Position numbers and translations under genes: made by a program. The notes under the pieces were generated by a model that saw only the letters and a program-made list of their open reading frames with translations, did no database searches and had not been told where the DNA came from. Positions 22,861-34,940 of a DNA stretch of 64,000 nt are shown in pieces. Each line of letters starts with the position of its first letter. The stretch's first letter is position 1. The DNA lies in contig OY776120.1 of assembly GCA_963675135.1 (NCBI GenBank), positions 16,582,001-16,646,000 of the forward strand, written 5' to 3'. The DNA comes from Galeopsis tetrahit (taxonomy: Eukaryota > Streptophyta > Magnoliopsida > Lamiales > Lamiaceae).

Positions 22861-23024
22861 TAAAATTAACACATTCCTATGACTAAGAAAAGATTCAAGA
22901 AACAGTGAGAGGAATCATAAAGTATTTTCATTAAACAGGAAAAGCAGAACTAACAAAAGGGTGCAATACTATTTCAGCATAAGATACAGAATAAAATAAA
23001 GCATAAAGGAAAAACAGTACTAAT

Positions 23025-24554
23025 CTAAGAAGGGGTATTTCCAGCATCTTGAGACCCAGTAACCGCAGTGTTGGTCAAATCATCAGCTTGTTCAGTAGCA
23101 TAAGTGATAATAGCAGCAAAAGAGATAGCCAAAGGAGCATGAGGAGCAGAAGGCGAGGCATGAGGTGCCAGAACTGGAATCCTCGGAGGAAACACAATAT
23201 AAGTAGGATTCTCATCGGTAGGGAGATCCAAATCAAAATAAAGCATCATAGCAGAGATCCTTGATAACTTTCTCCATGACTAGTAACCACCAAGCATGAT
23301 TGTAGCCCAACTTCTCATCTCCTTTGAAAGCAGGAGAGACCTTCAAATTCTTCTTCGCCAGAGTCTTGTCGAAAGGACCAGTACATCCCTGTTCTCGAGC
23401 TTGGATCACAGTAGCATCAAAGCCATGATATAAATAGTGAAGGATGTGAAGGCCCATATATCGCACAGAAGCGGGGCTTAGAAGGTAAGCTTTCACCATC
23501 CCTTGATGGAAATAACGGAGGAATTTCTGGCCAACAGGAGTTGCAAACAACCTATGACGACAAGTGTTGATACCAGCTTTAAGGCCTTGAGATCGACCTT
23601 CTTCCACTTCTTTAACAAGACAGGCTTCCATTTTTGCTCGCTTCTGCTCCGATTCGATTAAAGCATCACTTAAGCCTTGCATCTGCCTCTTCAAATCTTC
23701 CACTTCTGCAGTCAGAAGGCTTACATCGAGCACGGACTTCTGAAGCTGTTCATCCTTTTGTGCCAGATCTCTCTGCAATATGGTAGGGTCTGAAGTCTCT
23801 CTTAGCCATTTCACCAATAGACCATGCTTCGATAACAACTGAAATATGGCAGATATGAATAAATCTAAAAGTTTGAAAATAAACTTAAAATGATAAACGG
23901 AAAGATAAAATTATACATACCTGAGTAATAGACTTGGAGATGTCAGTATAGAGCTGAGGAATAGAAGCTTCTTGATGAAGATACACATCATTAGTCGTGG
24001 GAACGGAAGCAACGAAAGACGAATTTGCTGAACCTTTCAATTCAGAGACAACTTTGGGAAGTTCCAAAGTAAACAAATCTTTGGAAGAACAGCGAACTTG
24101 AGCTCTGGGACTCTTATCTCCCGAGAAGTGAGTTTGTGGGTCTTAGGCCTTTTCGTAGTAGGTGAAGAAGACAAATCAACAGTAACACGCTTGCCCTTAT
24201 CTTTAGTAGGAATGTCAGAAGATATGGGAACAACTTCTGGAATGAGCAGATCTGCCTGGTCCTCATCCGAATGAGAAGACTGTGCTTCTCCAGCAAAGGT
24301 GGCTACGGTCACTCCGCCTGACCCCCCTCAGGAAGAGCTACTAAGTCCAAGAACTCAAAATCCATATCTAAGAAAAAAGAGACAAGGATTAGAAATTTAG
24401 AAGAAAAGAAAAAGAGATGAACATTTCTTAAGAAATGAAACATACCGGCTCTGGTGGTTAGTACCGCTCCAGAGCTGTCTAACCCAAACTTAATTAACAC
24501 ACCCTGATCTCTAAGCATCTCAGCTATCCTAAAATTCAGTTTACAAGTAGACAT
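23025..24554 (-). pseudogene. Antisense gene with introns in the 3' region of element C
   Basis: Read on the minus strand, ATG at 24554 opens exon 1 (24554-24446). A GT-AG intron follows (24445-24368, T-rich 3' end), then exon 2 (24367-23921), a second GT-AG intron (23920-23839) and exon 3 from 23838. The exon 2 to exon 3 junction keeps frame exactly (SITQ joined to LLSKHG). Exon 3 encodes a likely coiled coil (RDLAQKDEQLQKSV..LTAEVEDLKRQMQGLSDAL) and a conserved-looking GYNHAWWLLVMEKVIKDL. Frame breaks at a G-run near 24330, near 24100 and near 23240 show decay; the last frame ends at 23025. Extra antisense ORFs are known in Tat elements. Molecular function unknown. 22861-23024 has nothing recognisable. 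Confidence 0.62.
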
Positions 24555-25470
24555 GGTTCTTTTCAGCCTTAGAAAGTAAGGATTTGTGGAAACGAAGATA
24601 ATTAGAAAGTTGGCACTTCCATCCTGTGGGAAATGGCCAGCCCCCTCTTTTAGGAGTAACCCAGAAGGATTTAGAATTTAACCTAAAATTTGGTAGTAGA
24701 GGGAGTTGATGGAGTCGTTTGTGACTTATTCTATCAGACCCGATTTGACCTACAATTTAGTGGTAGGGAGTTGATGGAGTCATAACTGACTTATTCCATC
24801 TCACTCTTGAATTCTATTTTCAATCTCTTATTTATAAGAGACTAACGACTTAGAGAGCCTAAGGAAAGAGATAATACCTCAAGTTTTGGAGATATTATTT
24901 TATATTCTTATCAACAAAATCAGGATTTACAATATTTGACACTTTCAAATTTTAATAAAACCAGGATTTACAATATTGTTGTTAGGACTTAGGATAACTC
25001 AATAAATATATTGTTGTTAGGATTACATATTTTATATTGATTTTATCTCTCCCTTTTTAATTATTATAAAAAATATAAATCATTTTTTATAAAAAAAATT
25101 TCAATTTATTATTATTTAATTATTTTTTGTTATTATTCAATGGAATCATATTCCTTTTTCTTTTTTAACACTGTAATATATTCCTTAAATATCGAAAGGT
25201 ATGTGAATATGTAAGGAATGATATTAATTTAATTACATATTGACTTCATCAACAACATAAAAAAAAAAACATCTTTTTAGTAAATTGATTCTATATTAAC
25301 ATTATTTTTTTCAAAAAATGACGAATTTTGACCAAAAAATACACTATATACAAATTGAATCGGAAAATAAATTAACAAATCATCATCTATGTGAAATCTT
25401 TTACAATATAAAATCTCCATTCCCTAAATTCAAACTTGATCGCAATAAAATCTACATCCTCTAAATTCAA
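24555..25470. other. Probable 3' end of element C and AT-rich DNA
   Basis: Two similar segments, each with a purine-rich run then TTGATGGAGTC (about 24705 and 24770), look like polypurine tract plus LTR start. A TATA-like TTATTTATAAGAG follows near 24827. I could not find a convincing LTR end. From 25030 the sequence is plain AT-rich. Confidence 0.35.
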
Positions 25471-25482
25471 ACTCTTGCACTC

Positions 25483-26724
25483 GAAATAGTTAGACAAACT
25501 AATTTAAACTCCACCTCTCTCTCTATTGTTCTCCTCCCCAAAACTGCTGTAGCGTAGCTTTCTTCTTTTTTCTTCTTTCGCCGGCGACTCCCCTACCACC
25601 CACACCATCTGCTCCCTTCTCCCTCCCATGTAGATTAGTTAAAAGCTTCCGTCTCCGGCGCGCTCGCCGCCGGTCAGAGCCGCCGCCGGCCTCCTTCTCC
25701 AACCACCGCAAAATAAATAATCAGATCTAAAAGATCCACTAGGATCTGTCCAGGAAAAGCAACGATCTACCGTCCCCGTCTCCGCCGCCGTCACCGCCGT
25801 GTACGCCGCCGCTCGTTGAACAGTTTCTTCCTCGTCAGTCCCTTGCTCACTTTATGTAAATTTTTCTAGTGTGTAGTTGGGATCGATGGTCAGTCTTACC
25901 CAACGGAGCTACGGTCACCGTTCGGGTAAACCGTCCGTTGATCCTGATTTATTGTTTTTTCTAGTTAGTATTTATTTCTTGCTTTGATTTCTTACTTTAC
26001 TGTTCTTTTGTTTCCCCTCTGTGGGTTTCTTTGAGATGGGATTGATTATCCTCTGGATCGGTACTTGTGGATCTTTGTTCTATTTTTTAGTTTTCTTTTT
26101 TAGACATGAGTACACCTTAGTGTGGGGTGTCTCGGTTTGAAGATGAAGACCGGAGCTTCTCTGTGGACAAAGGGAACACACGTTTTTCCTCTTCTCACGA
26201 TTGGAGGGGACAACGGTGGCCGATCGGGCAAGGCATCCGATTGATCCCATTTTATGCATGTTAGTTTAGTTTGAGTTCCAGCTTAGATCTGTTGTTTTTT
26301 TTTTTACCTTCCTGTTGTTGTTTTGTTTATGCATGTTGTTTTTCTTTTCCCTAATGGGTTCCCCTTTTGTTATGGGTGATTGTCCCCTGTCGTTGATGGG
26401 TTTTTCTCCCCGTTTTCGGGTTTTTCCCATGGTGGGCCTTTGTTGTGCCGGTTGGAAAAGGTAGTCTTTGGATCAAGGCTTCTGTGACTTGGGGGGTTTA
26501 TGGCGCGAGTCGTTGTGTGCGACAATCTGTTCCTTCCCTGGAGCTGGTTTGCTATCTTCTTTGTTCACGGAGCTTCAAGGATTGCTGCTTGTGGATCCTT
26601 CCACCCTCTCACGATTGAGTTTGGAAAATTGGGTCTTTGGTATAATTTTACTGAATTGATTTGGATAGGTGTGCCAGAAATGTAATTTATTTTCCTATCT
26701 GTAATTCTACCCTAAAAAAAAAAA
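25483..26724 (+). mobile_element. A-tailed non-coding retroposon, copy 1
   Basis: Flanked by the 12-bp duplication ACTCTTGCACTC (25471-25482 and 26725-26736) and ending in an A-run (26714-26724), so it arose by target-primed reverse transcription. The body is 1.24 kb, with a GC-rich start (25560-25850) and a T-rich, Gly/Trp-codon-like 3' part, but no ORF longer than about 60 codons. A second, diverged copy lies at about 50505-51285. No RT or endonuclease coding is present and no RNA polymerase III boxes were recognised, so it is neither a LINE with coding capacity nor an obvious SINE. It could be a LINE-derived non-autonomous family. Confidence 0.72.
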
Positions 26725-26779
26725 ACTCTTGCACTCTTCCCTAAGCTCCTTTCTCAATCTCAACTCCAAACAAACTGCA

Positions 26780-27755
26780 ATAAAAAAATCATTTTAATGA
26801 AAAAAAACAATTAAAAATATATAAAACATTCAAATATCAACTAAAATTTTAAAATAATTAAATTTAAAAAAGTCATTTGAAAAAAATAAAAATCAACTAA
26901 ATCTAAATAAAATCGCAAAACTATTAAATAAATCAAATTTAAAAAATTATAAAATTTAAAACATGGATTCAAAATTTATAAAAATTAAATAAAATAATAA
27001 TTGAGAGAATTTATACCTTAACACGACAATGGATTTACGATCCATGAAAATCTGAACAAAGAAAAATATTCAATAATACAAAAAAAAAAAATTAAGAATA
27101 TTTTATAAAATCAACAAAGCATTAAAAAATATTTTAATGAAAAAAAAATTAAAAATATATATTAAATGTTCAAAAATCAACTAAAATTTTAAAATAATTA
27201 AAGTAAAAAAAATCATTTGAAAAAATAAAAATCAACTAAATCTAAATAAAATCGGAAAACTATTAAATAAATCATTCAAATAAAATTTAAAAAATTATAA
27301 AATTAAAAATATGGATTCAAAGTTTATAAAAACTAAATAAAAAATAAAGGAGAGAATCTATACCTTAACACGACAATTGATTTAAGATCCATGAAAATCT
27401 GAACAAAGAAAAATATTCAATAATACGAAAAAAAAAATTAAGAATATTTTTAAAAATCAACAAAGCGTTAAAAACATTTTAATGAAAAAAAAACAATTAA
27501 AAATATATAAAACGTTCAAAAATCAACTAACATTTTAAAATAATTAAATTTAAAAAAGTCATTTAAAAAATAAAAATCAACTAAATCTAAATAAAATCGG
27601 AAAACTATTAAATAAATCAAATCAAATTAAAAAAATTATAAAATTAAAAACATGGATTCAAAACTTATAAAAACTAAATAAAATAATCAATGAGAGAATC
27701 TATAATACCTTAACACGATAATGAATTTAAATCCATGAAAATCTGAACAAAGAAA
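26780..27755. repeat. AT-rich tandem repeat, ~346-bp period, about 2.8 copies
   Basis: The landmark TACCTTAACACGA recurs at 27014, 27361 and (as TACCTTAACACGAT) 27706. A second landmark, TTTTAATGAAAAAAAA, recurs near 26793, 27133 and 27479. Spacing is therefore 343-347 bp. Copies are very AT-rich and non-coding. 27756-28149 is AT-rich with nothing recognised. Confidence 0.8.
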
Positions 27756-28149
27756 AAAAAAGATGGTAGTCAAAGGAGAGAAAACAATGAACCAAAATAA
27801 GAAATTGTTAATAATACAAAATTTAAAATTATTTTGTGAGAGTGACGTAAGGCAACATTTATATAGAGAAGAAAACTTGAGGATAAAAATGAAAATCATG
27901 AAATATACTTAAAAAAACCCTATGATGAACAATGCGTAGAATGAAGAGAAGATAAACCCTAAAAAATAAAAGTTGGTGATTGAAATTAGAAAAAATGTGC
28001 TGATATTTATATAGAAAAAAAATGTAAATTTGAGATTATAACTTAAAATGAATTATTGGGATTAAAAGATAAAGTTAAGATGAATAAAAATTGAGAGATT
28101 TTAAAATGTAGAGATTTGGTGAAGAGAGAGATTTAATAAACTAATAAAA

Positions 28150-28611
28150 TTGTGATAAGTGGGCAGGTGATATTGATGATCGAAAGAGTACAAGTGGTGG
28201 TTGTTTCTATATGGGAAACAACTTAATCTCATGGCACAGTAGGAAACAAAATTGTGTTTCTCAATCCACTGTTGAATCTGAATACATCGCAGCAGGGAGT
28301 TGTTGTACTTAATTACTTTGTTGCAAGAAATGTTCAATGACTATGGCATTAAAAATGATAAGCTAACTATATTTTGTGATAATACTAGTGCTATAAATAT
28401 ATCTAAGAATCCTGTGCAACATTCTTTGACAAAGCATATAAGTATTAGACACCATTTTATTAGAGATCTTTTTGAGAAGGAGATTGTGAAGTTAGAATAT
28501 ATATCTACTGAGAAACAACTAGCTGATATTTTTACAAAAGCCCTTGATGATAAGAGGTTTTTTCATCCCTTCGAAAATCTCTTGGATTATGCACTATCTG
28601 AAAAATTCTGA
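28150..28611 (+). pseudogene. Copia RNase H fragment of element D
   Basis: Starts mid-domain at WAGDIDDRKSTSGGCF and includes STVESEYIAAGSCC. A stop and frame change follow near 28310, then FCDNTSAINISKNPVQHSLTKHISIRHHFIRDL and ADIFTKALDDKRF. These are SIRE-type RNase H motifs. The 5' end is lost and the frame is broken. After the stop, 28612-28980 holds non-coding spacer. Confidence 0.82.
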
Positions 28612-28816
28612 CTAAATGTTGTATCGAATGTGTAAACATTTGAGACAACATATGGAATGGTCTTTTAGATTTTTCTGAATATTTTTCTGTGTTAGATTTT
28701 AAGTAAGTCTTCTGTGTAAATGTTATTTGAGCCTTGAAAAAGTGTTGCAAAATTTTTTGTTCTGGACATACATCTCTTAAATGCAAAAAGGGATCACAAT
28801 TTACATGCTTAAAAAT

Positions 28817-28937
28817 CATTGAGTAACCATGGGACACGGAGCTCACTACTACGATGTTCTCTTTTCAAATTATTCATATATCCATTGAGTAACTATGGGG
28901 TATGGAGTTCGCTACTACGATGCACTCTTTTCAAAAG
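28817..28937 (+). repeat. Direct duplication of ~55 bp in the element D spacer
   Basis: CATTGAGTAACCATGGGA... starting 28817 and CATTGAGTAACTATGGGG... starting 28883 run in parallel for about 55 bp, both ending CTCTTTTCAAA. Spacing is 66 bp. Non-coding. Confidence 0.75.
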
Positions 28938-28989
28938 ATGGATCAATGTGAAATTGTGAAAAAAAAAATGTGCAACACAAATGAAGCAA

Positions 28990-30332
28990 GAGAATTTTTA
29001 TAAAAAAGACCATTCATAGACCTACCTTCTTAATAAAGGACCACAAATATAATATTTTTTAAAAAGGACAAAACCATATGTTAATAACCCTTTATGCCCT
29101 TATATTTAAATATGAAGATTAATTTATTAATTTAATAATTATATGATCAAGTCTTAATCTTCCTTAATTTTCGCCATCTATTCAACCACATTCCAATCCT
29201 TCAAGATTCTTCCGTTTAATCCAGAAATCCTTTAATTATCCAAAACAACCCTAATCCAGAAATCTGCATCATCGTGGTTTGTTAATTTTCAGAATCTTAA
29301 TCGATGGACTGTGTGGTGATTCTGTAATTTATCGCCACCGCCCACCGACACGATCTGATTTTCTCCGAGTCGACGTCTCGGATCCGGGTTAATCGGACAG
29401 TGGGGACGACGAGGGAGGGATTTCGCAGAGGCGGGAGAAGGAGTAGGTAGCGGCGGGGATGCGACAACGAAGGATGGCGGAGAGGATGATTGGATCCGTG
29501 AGTGTTCGTTGTGTGTAGACGAAGAGGACGCCGGAGGTGGTGGAGGAGGCGGAGGTGGGCCTTTGACGACGATTTTGTTGCCTAGGATGATTGGAACCAT
29601 TAATCCGGCGAGATGAAGAGTCTTGCCAAGGGTATGATTTTTAATTTCACACGTACACACATAATTTGCTGAGAATTTAGGATTTTTAGAGATGATTTTT
29701 CAGCGAGATGATTTTGAGATGATTTTAATTTAGGTTCAATTTTGCTCTGTTTTCGTGTAATTGTGATGATTTAGTTCATGATTATTTGTTATTGGTTTGG
29801 TCAAGGGATAATGCAGATCTTATTTTGCATGTGTATACGTATTTTTGCATAATCACATTCTAATATGAAGACACCGTACCATTTTTTCTGCATTATTCAT
29901 TTTATTATGCAGTTTTAGATTTCATTGTTCTGCATTATTCATTTTATTATCCAGTTTTAGATTTCATATTAATTTTCCAACAATGGTCAAGGGAGCAAAA
30001 ATGTTATTCATTTTTAATGAATATAAGTGACAATGGGTATGTAGATCATTAAGTTTGAATTTTAGAGTTTTGAGGAAAATTTTTAAATTTGGAAGGTAAG
30101 TAATCAACGATTTTAAATTTGGGAAGACTTAGTAATTAGCGGATTTGATGTGGTGAGAGATTTGCATTCAAAATTTAAAATTAGTTGACTTTCTCTAGAT
30201 TAATTCGAAAATTAAATAGGAAGGGCATGATGGTACATTTATGTTGCATTTTGATCTTAATTTGAAACTATTTTAAACCATGTCCTTATTTAAAAAAACA
30301 TGAGGTGAAAAGACATTTTATGTGAAATCCCC
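28990..30332. mobile_element. MULE-like insertion with 9-bp target duplication, possibly carrying host DNA
   Basis: ATGAAGCAA occurs at both 28981-28989 and 30333-30341. The ends inside it are imperfect inverted repeats (GAGAATTTTTATAAAAAAG at left; GGGGATTTCACATAAAATG when the right end is reversed). Further inside, both ends share reversed matches such as AAGGACA and ATGCCCTT. A 9-bp duplication with long, diverged inverted ends fits Mutator-like elements. The 1343-bp interior has no transposase. A GC-rich island at 29310-29600, unlike its AT-rich surroundings, could be a captured first exon: on the minus strand it reads as a Pro- and Ser-rich open frame (29289-29660). Confidence 0.55.
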
Positions 30333-30341
30333 ATGAAGCAA

Positions 30342-30876
30342 ATTCATGTAAAACTAGTGTTGAGATGTATGTGGGCCAACATTATGAGCGACATTAAAAT
30401 GGTTCGAATTTCAGTTACCTTTATGAATTATTTATTTTCTGAATATTAGATTAATTTTTCAGATATATTTATTTGATTTATTTTCAGGTCAGCATTTAAT
30501 TCCAGATATTTATTGCATTTTCTGTATTTTATTTATTTTATTTAAATTTGGGCAGTTTATTTTTTCCTAGTTTTTCTCCCACAAACTTCACACGATCATT
30601 CATGGCAGAAATTATCTCCCACTATTCCACTATTCAAATCTACTTCTGAGAAATTACTTCGATCAATCTTTATCTCTATATAAGACTCTCGATCAAAATG
30701 AATGTCTACTCATCTTATACATTGCATCATTAACTTATTGGCACAAGGAATTAAAAGGTATATTTTTAGTTCCAAGACTACAAAATATGGTTAAATTATT
30801 ACTAGTCTACAATATTCATTAAGATTTCTTGTAAAGGCTTTTAAAATTTTGATTTGATTGTTGCAGGCTTTTAAAG
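30342..30876 (+). promoter_or_regulatory. Leader of the element D env-like ORF: TATA box and probable intron
   Basis: A TATA box TATATAA lies at 30677-30683. A possible intron (30758-30866) has a GTATAT donor and a TTGTTGCAG acceptor after a T-rich stretch, ending 10 bp before the ATG at 30877. This suggests a separate, spliced transcript for the env-like ORF rather than expression from the full genomic RNA. It is inference from motifs only. Confidence 0.4.
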
Positions 30877-33075
30877 ATGGAAAAGTCATCTTCTTCACCA
30901 AAACCGAGCTCAAACCCTTCTTCCTCATCCATCTCTCAAACAAACCTTAACCTACTAGCATCTATGGCGTCCTCTCCAAACGTTTCAGAAAATATTGCAT
31001 CAACTGAATCCGGTTCACCCACTATTACGATCGGGTCGATTGAAATTCAAATTCCCACAATGCAAAATTATATTTCTGAAACACCAAAAACTCCAGAAAT
31101 TCCATCCACTGAAACTCCTGAAATTACCCCATCCATGGACTTTGGACCTCTGGATATTCACACAGAAATTGCTCAAGCTTCAAAATCCATTTATGTACCA
31201 GAATCTTCAAGGGCTCCACCGGAAACAGAGGGTGTGCCTCAGAATGACGGGTCTTCTGAAAATGACACTCTTCAAACCTTTCCGATGCAAAGCTTCTTTC
31301 CTCTGGGCACTCCGTTCGAAGTTCTACAACAAGCATTTGAATCACTTAGTAAAAAGACAATATATCCTGTGATAGTCCTTGGAGATGAAGAGCTTGACAA
31401 TGCAATGTTCAAATCCACTCATTCTCCAGATTCTTCCAAAGGTAAAAATGTTAAATCTTCCTCTTCATCCTATGATGAAACACTTGCTTCTAGATTTCAA
31501 AGAGTTCATCGTAAAAGAAAGAGCACCCCAATTCAAAAGTGGGGGAGTCGAAGAAAATTACAAAGAACTCTTGGAAAGAAGGTGGACTACACTGGGAAAG
31601 CAAAGAAGGTACATACTGATGGTGGTTCTTCAAATCCAGTGCATGTGGTTAATTCTGAATCTGATTCTCCTACTGAGAAAGCCTCTTCTGATGATCAATT
31701 CAATCCGGCTGATGAGGATACAATTCCTAATGATGTCCAAATGGAAGGAAACACTGATGTTCACAACAATGCCGCTGAGTCCGAAAATGTTGCCTCTCCG
31801 ATGGCAACATCTAAAAGTTCGTCACCACCATCATCCTCTGACCCTTCTGATGAGGATGGTGAAAGTGACAACGATGTACAATCTGACCCTTTATTTAGTT
31901 CGGATGATGAAGTAGAACTTAGAAATGATCAAAACAGTGAAATATATAGGACAATTCGAACACGGTTGATTGCTAGTGAAAGGGTAATCAAAATTTTAGA
32001 CTTTGAAGAGGTTAATATGATAGGATTTTTAGAAGAGAGATCCTTGTTATATTCCTTACAATTTGCATGCCCATATTATGTTGAGTGGATTGATGAATTT
32101 TATGCAAATGTAAGCAAGTTTACCTCAAGAGTAGAGTCTCTTAGGTATGGAAATGTGTGGTTCTGTGGTAACACTTTTGCTATCACTCCTAAACTTATCA
32201 ACATTATGCTCAAGACTAGGATTATGGATGATCCTGTTGTGTCTGATCACAATGAGGTTATCTCAGTTATCACTGGGGGTCGAGTCAAAAAATGGAAACA
32301 CAAACTTTTAGCCTCCCGTTTAACTAGCTTGTATTATATGTTACATAAGCTGGTGTGTTACAATTGGCCACCTACCACAAACAACACTACCCTTACTCTA
32401 GATCAAGTCATCCTCTTATATAAGATAGGGCACCTCAAACAGTTTAATCTTGGTCAAACTATCTTTGACAACATGATGTCGTATGGGCGTAATATGAAGG
32501 GAAAGGGACTTCTTCCTTATCCTTGTCTGATCTACAAGTTCCTCGAAGACAAAGAGTTTGTTCGACTACAAAATGATGTAATCAGTGGTTATGTAACTCA
32601 CTACATCGTCTCGCATCAACTAAAGACAGGAAACCGAGTGCGTGATCTACCACTTCCTGGCCAGCAACATGTTCCTGAAGATGACCCATCATCTTCACAC
32701 CACAATTCTTATGCAGGTCCTATTACTTAAGTGCACTTGTCTCCTACTTACATACAGAAGCAGATTGACTCCATCAAAACCACGATCACTAATCTTCAAA
32801 GCACGGTAGAAGACTTGCTTCTCCAGAAGCAATTTTGGCAACACTTTCTTTCTACTCCAACAGGGGGAGTAGCTGATGTTGATGTTACAGGTGGTGATAA
32901 TGTTCCTAATGCTGGTGATGGATCATTTCCTAGAGCAACTGATGTTAATGACGTTCCAGTTGCTGATTAACTTAATACTAATACAGTTCATACCGTAGAT
33001 GAAAATGTCGATGCAGTTCAACAAGTTGAAGACCAAGACGATGAAGACCTCCACACACTTTATGGAGACATTTGA
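30877..33075 (+). pseudogene. Env-like extra ORF of element D
   Basis: From ATG 30877 the frame is open for 617 codons to TAA 32728-32730. It then continues in the same frame with a second TAA at 32968-32970 and ends at TGA 33073-33075. Residues 1-345 are Ser/Pro/Asp/Glu-rich low complexity with a basic KRKSTPIQKWGSRRKLQR patch. Residues ~350-595 form the conserved domain (CPYYVEWIDEFYANV, GNTFAITPKLINIML, KGLLPYPCLIYKFL, GNRVRDLPLPG) resembling the 'putative plant transposon protein' domain. After the first stop come a short coiled coil, FLSTPTGGVADV and an acidic end LYGDI. The minus-strand ORF at the right edge of the window is a clear homologue. Function unknown. Confidence 0.75.
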
Positions 33076-33514
33076 TTAAAGCATGAAGACATGGGGAGAA
33101 CTTGTGTTGAGGGGGAGTACGTGCAGACTACATGAAGATGCAGCTGATATCATTTCGGCCCAATCCTTGCCCTCAATGCACCTTTATATTTTTCTCCTTG
33201 TTGTAATGCTTAATATTTAATTATGTTAGTTTTATTTCTGTTTGAAAATAATTTTATTTCATTATTGTTTTTTGATATTTCAGTTTATTAGGATTTCCTT
33301 ATTATTACTTTAGGATTTCTTTTTATTGTTATTTATTTCAGTTTATAATCTAAACAAATTGTTTTTAGTGTTTAGAGCAAGTCCTGTCACCTACATTTGG
33401 TTATTATAGTTTTATGTCATTTACTTGATGTAAACTTTGTATATTTTTACTTTGAACGGTTCTGTATGTTTAACATCAGAAGTGTTGTAGTAGAAAGGTC
33501 AAATTGGGGGAGAT
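33076..33514 (+). other. 3' untranslated region and polypurine tract of element D
   Basis: AT-rich, no ORF. It ends with AAATTGGGGGAGAT (33501-33514), directly before the LTR. Confidence 0.7.
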
Positions 33515-34231
33515 TGTTGATGTTGTACCGGTGATGAACAAAATGTTCCATCACTTTGGGCAACATCATAATTCGCCCTTTCTCCTAACGCTAACTCTGA
33601 TTTTTCTATGTTGTTCGTAATGTTCTTTTTATGCAGTTACAGGGCTGGACGGTTCCAGATCTGGTAGTTGCATGAGGAGTGAGAAAAAACCTACAATCAT
33701 GGAAGTTGAGATTAACTTGGAAGTTTTCTAATTTTTAGGAGTTAAGAGGAGTTACATAGTTCATGCGATCTATGGGAGTTGAAGACTGCAGAATTATCTA
33801 TAAATAGAGGCTGCCTTCAACGCAAAAATCAGAGAGAAGAAAAGCTCACCAAGACTAAAGCTATCGAGTGCACGTGTGTATTTAGTTTTAGAAATATCAT
33901 TGTTTCCTCTCTCTGCGTGTGATAGATTAGTTGTAAACTCTATCAAATAATCTAGCACATTAGTTTTGAATCTAGAAGGTTTATGTATAGACTGAATTGA
34001 GGAGTTGTTCCATAAAAGTTATTCTAAATTCGTAAGGCTGTCAATACCGTATAATTGACACTGTCGTACCTCGAAGAGGTTTTTGGTTCTTGTTTTACTA
34101 ATCATATTTTTAGTGAAACAGTATAGACTTATTTATAGGCTATACAAAATTTTGAATATTCTGCTGTTTCATGTTTTTATTTCCGCTGCTCTAATTGTTG
34201 TCTTCGTTGTTCCATCATCTTTAAGGCAACA
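33515..34231 (+). repeat. 3' LTR of element D
   Basis: 717 bp from TGTTGATGTTG to AAGGCAACA (inverted end TGTTG/CAACA). TATA box TATAAATA at 33799-33806. No matching 5' LTR was found in the window, in line with the 5' truncation. Confidence 0.78.
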
Positions 34232-34930
34232 CCTCTGATAAACACGCACACACACTTTCATATTCTAAAGAAGATCATTCATTTATCGAGTATGACAACA
34301 CATGGTTTGAAATTCATCCCTCACACTAAGAAATGTATTTATTTATTGAGTATGTCAACAACTATAAGGTCGAATTATACGGTTCAAACCTCTCTCATTT
34401 TTTGCCTTCCCCCATTTTAATTTAACCGACGAGTAATTTGATAAAAACGACCCCATATAATGAAAATCACTATGAATTGTAGCTGAAAAATGCAACATAA
34501 TGTTAATAAAAAGTTCAACACGATATAACTAAAAAGTGTAATATTGTATTATCGCCTGCAGAAAAATAAAAAGTGTAGAATGATAGAGGCAAGATTTAGA
34601 GAAAAAAATCATCTCTAAAATATTTGTCATTTTCTTATCTTTTGTGAATGATAAAGATAAATTATCATAAATGATTCATTAATAACATATAAGATTGTAT
34701 AATGGCCATTTTATACTATAATCATTAGTATTACTACACTTCACCTGTCATATTAGAGAAAAAATTTGTTCTAAAATATCTAACGCTTTTGGTTTTTTTT
34801 TTTAAGAAATATTAAATACTCGATATTTACTTTGGGTTTGTTCCAAATTACAATCCTATACATTTAAAGAATGTGTAAATTGCTTTAAATACTCATATTT
34901 AATTTGTATTGAGATTAATGTTATATATTG
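34232..34930. other. AT-rich intergenic DNA
   Basis: No gene, no clear repeat structure and no element ends recognised. Confidence 0.6.
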
Positions 34931-34940
34931 TATATTTGTA

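Larger units (their letters stand above)
28150..34231 (+). mobile_element. 5'-truncated SIRE-like Copia element D
   Basis: In order: the last part of Copia RNase H (28150-28611), a spacer interrupted by a MULE-like insertion (28990-30332), an env-like ORF (30877-33075), a polypurine tract (AAATTGGGGGAGAT, 33501-33514) and one LTR (33515-34231). This matches the 3' half of element A. Leaving out the insertion, the pol-to-env spacer is about 0.9 kb, against 1.2 kb in A. Everything 5' of RNase H is missing. Joining the RNase H fragment to the env-like part as one element is my inference from order, strand and spacing. Confidence 0.7.

Noticed and set aside
29289..29660. Minus-strand Pro/Ser-rich protein of 123 residues as a host gene
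   Set aside because: Low complexity, no domain, confined to the insertion. Kept only as a possible captured fragment.
30359..30400. Possible 5' LTR of element D beginning TGTTGAGATG
   Set aside because: Beyond the first few bases it does not match the 3' LTR at 33515.
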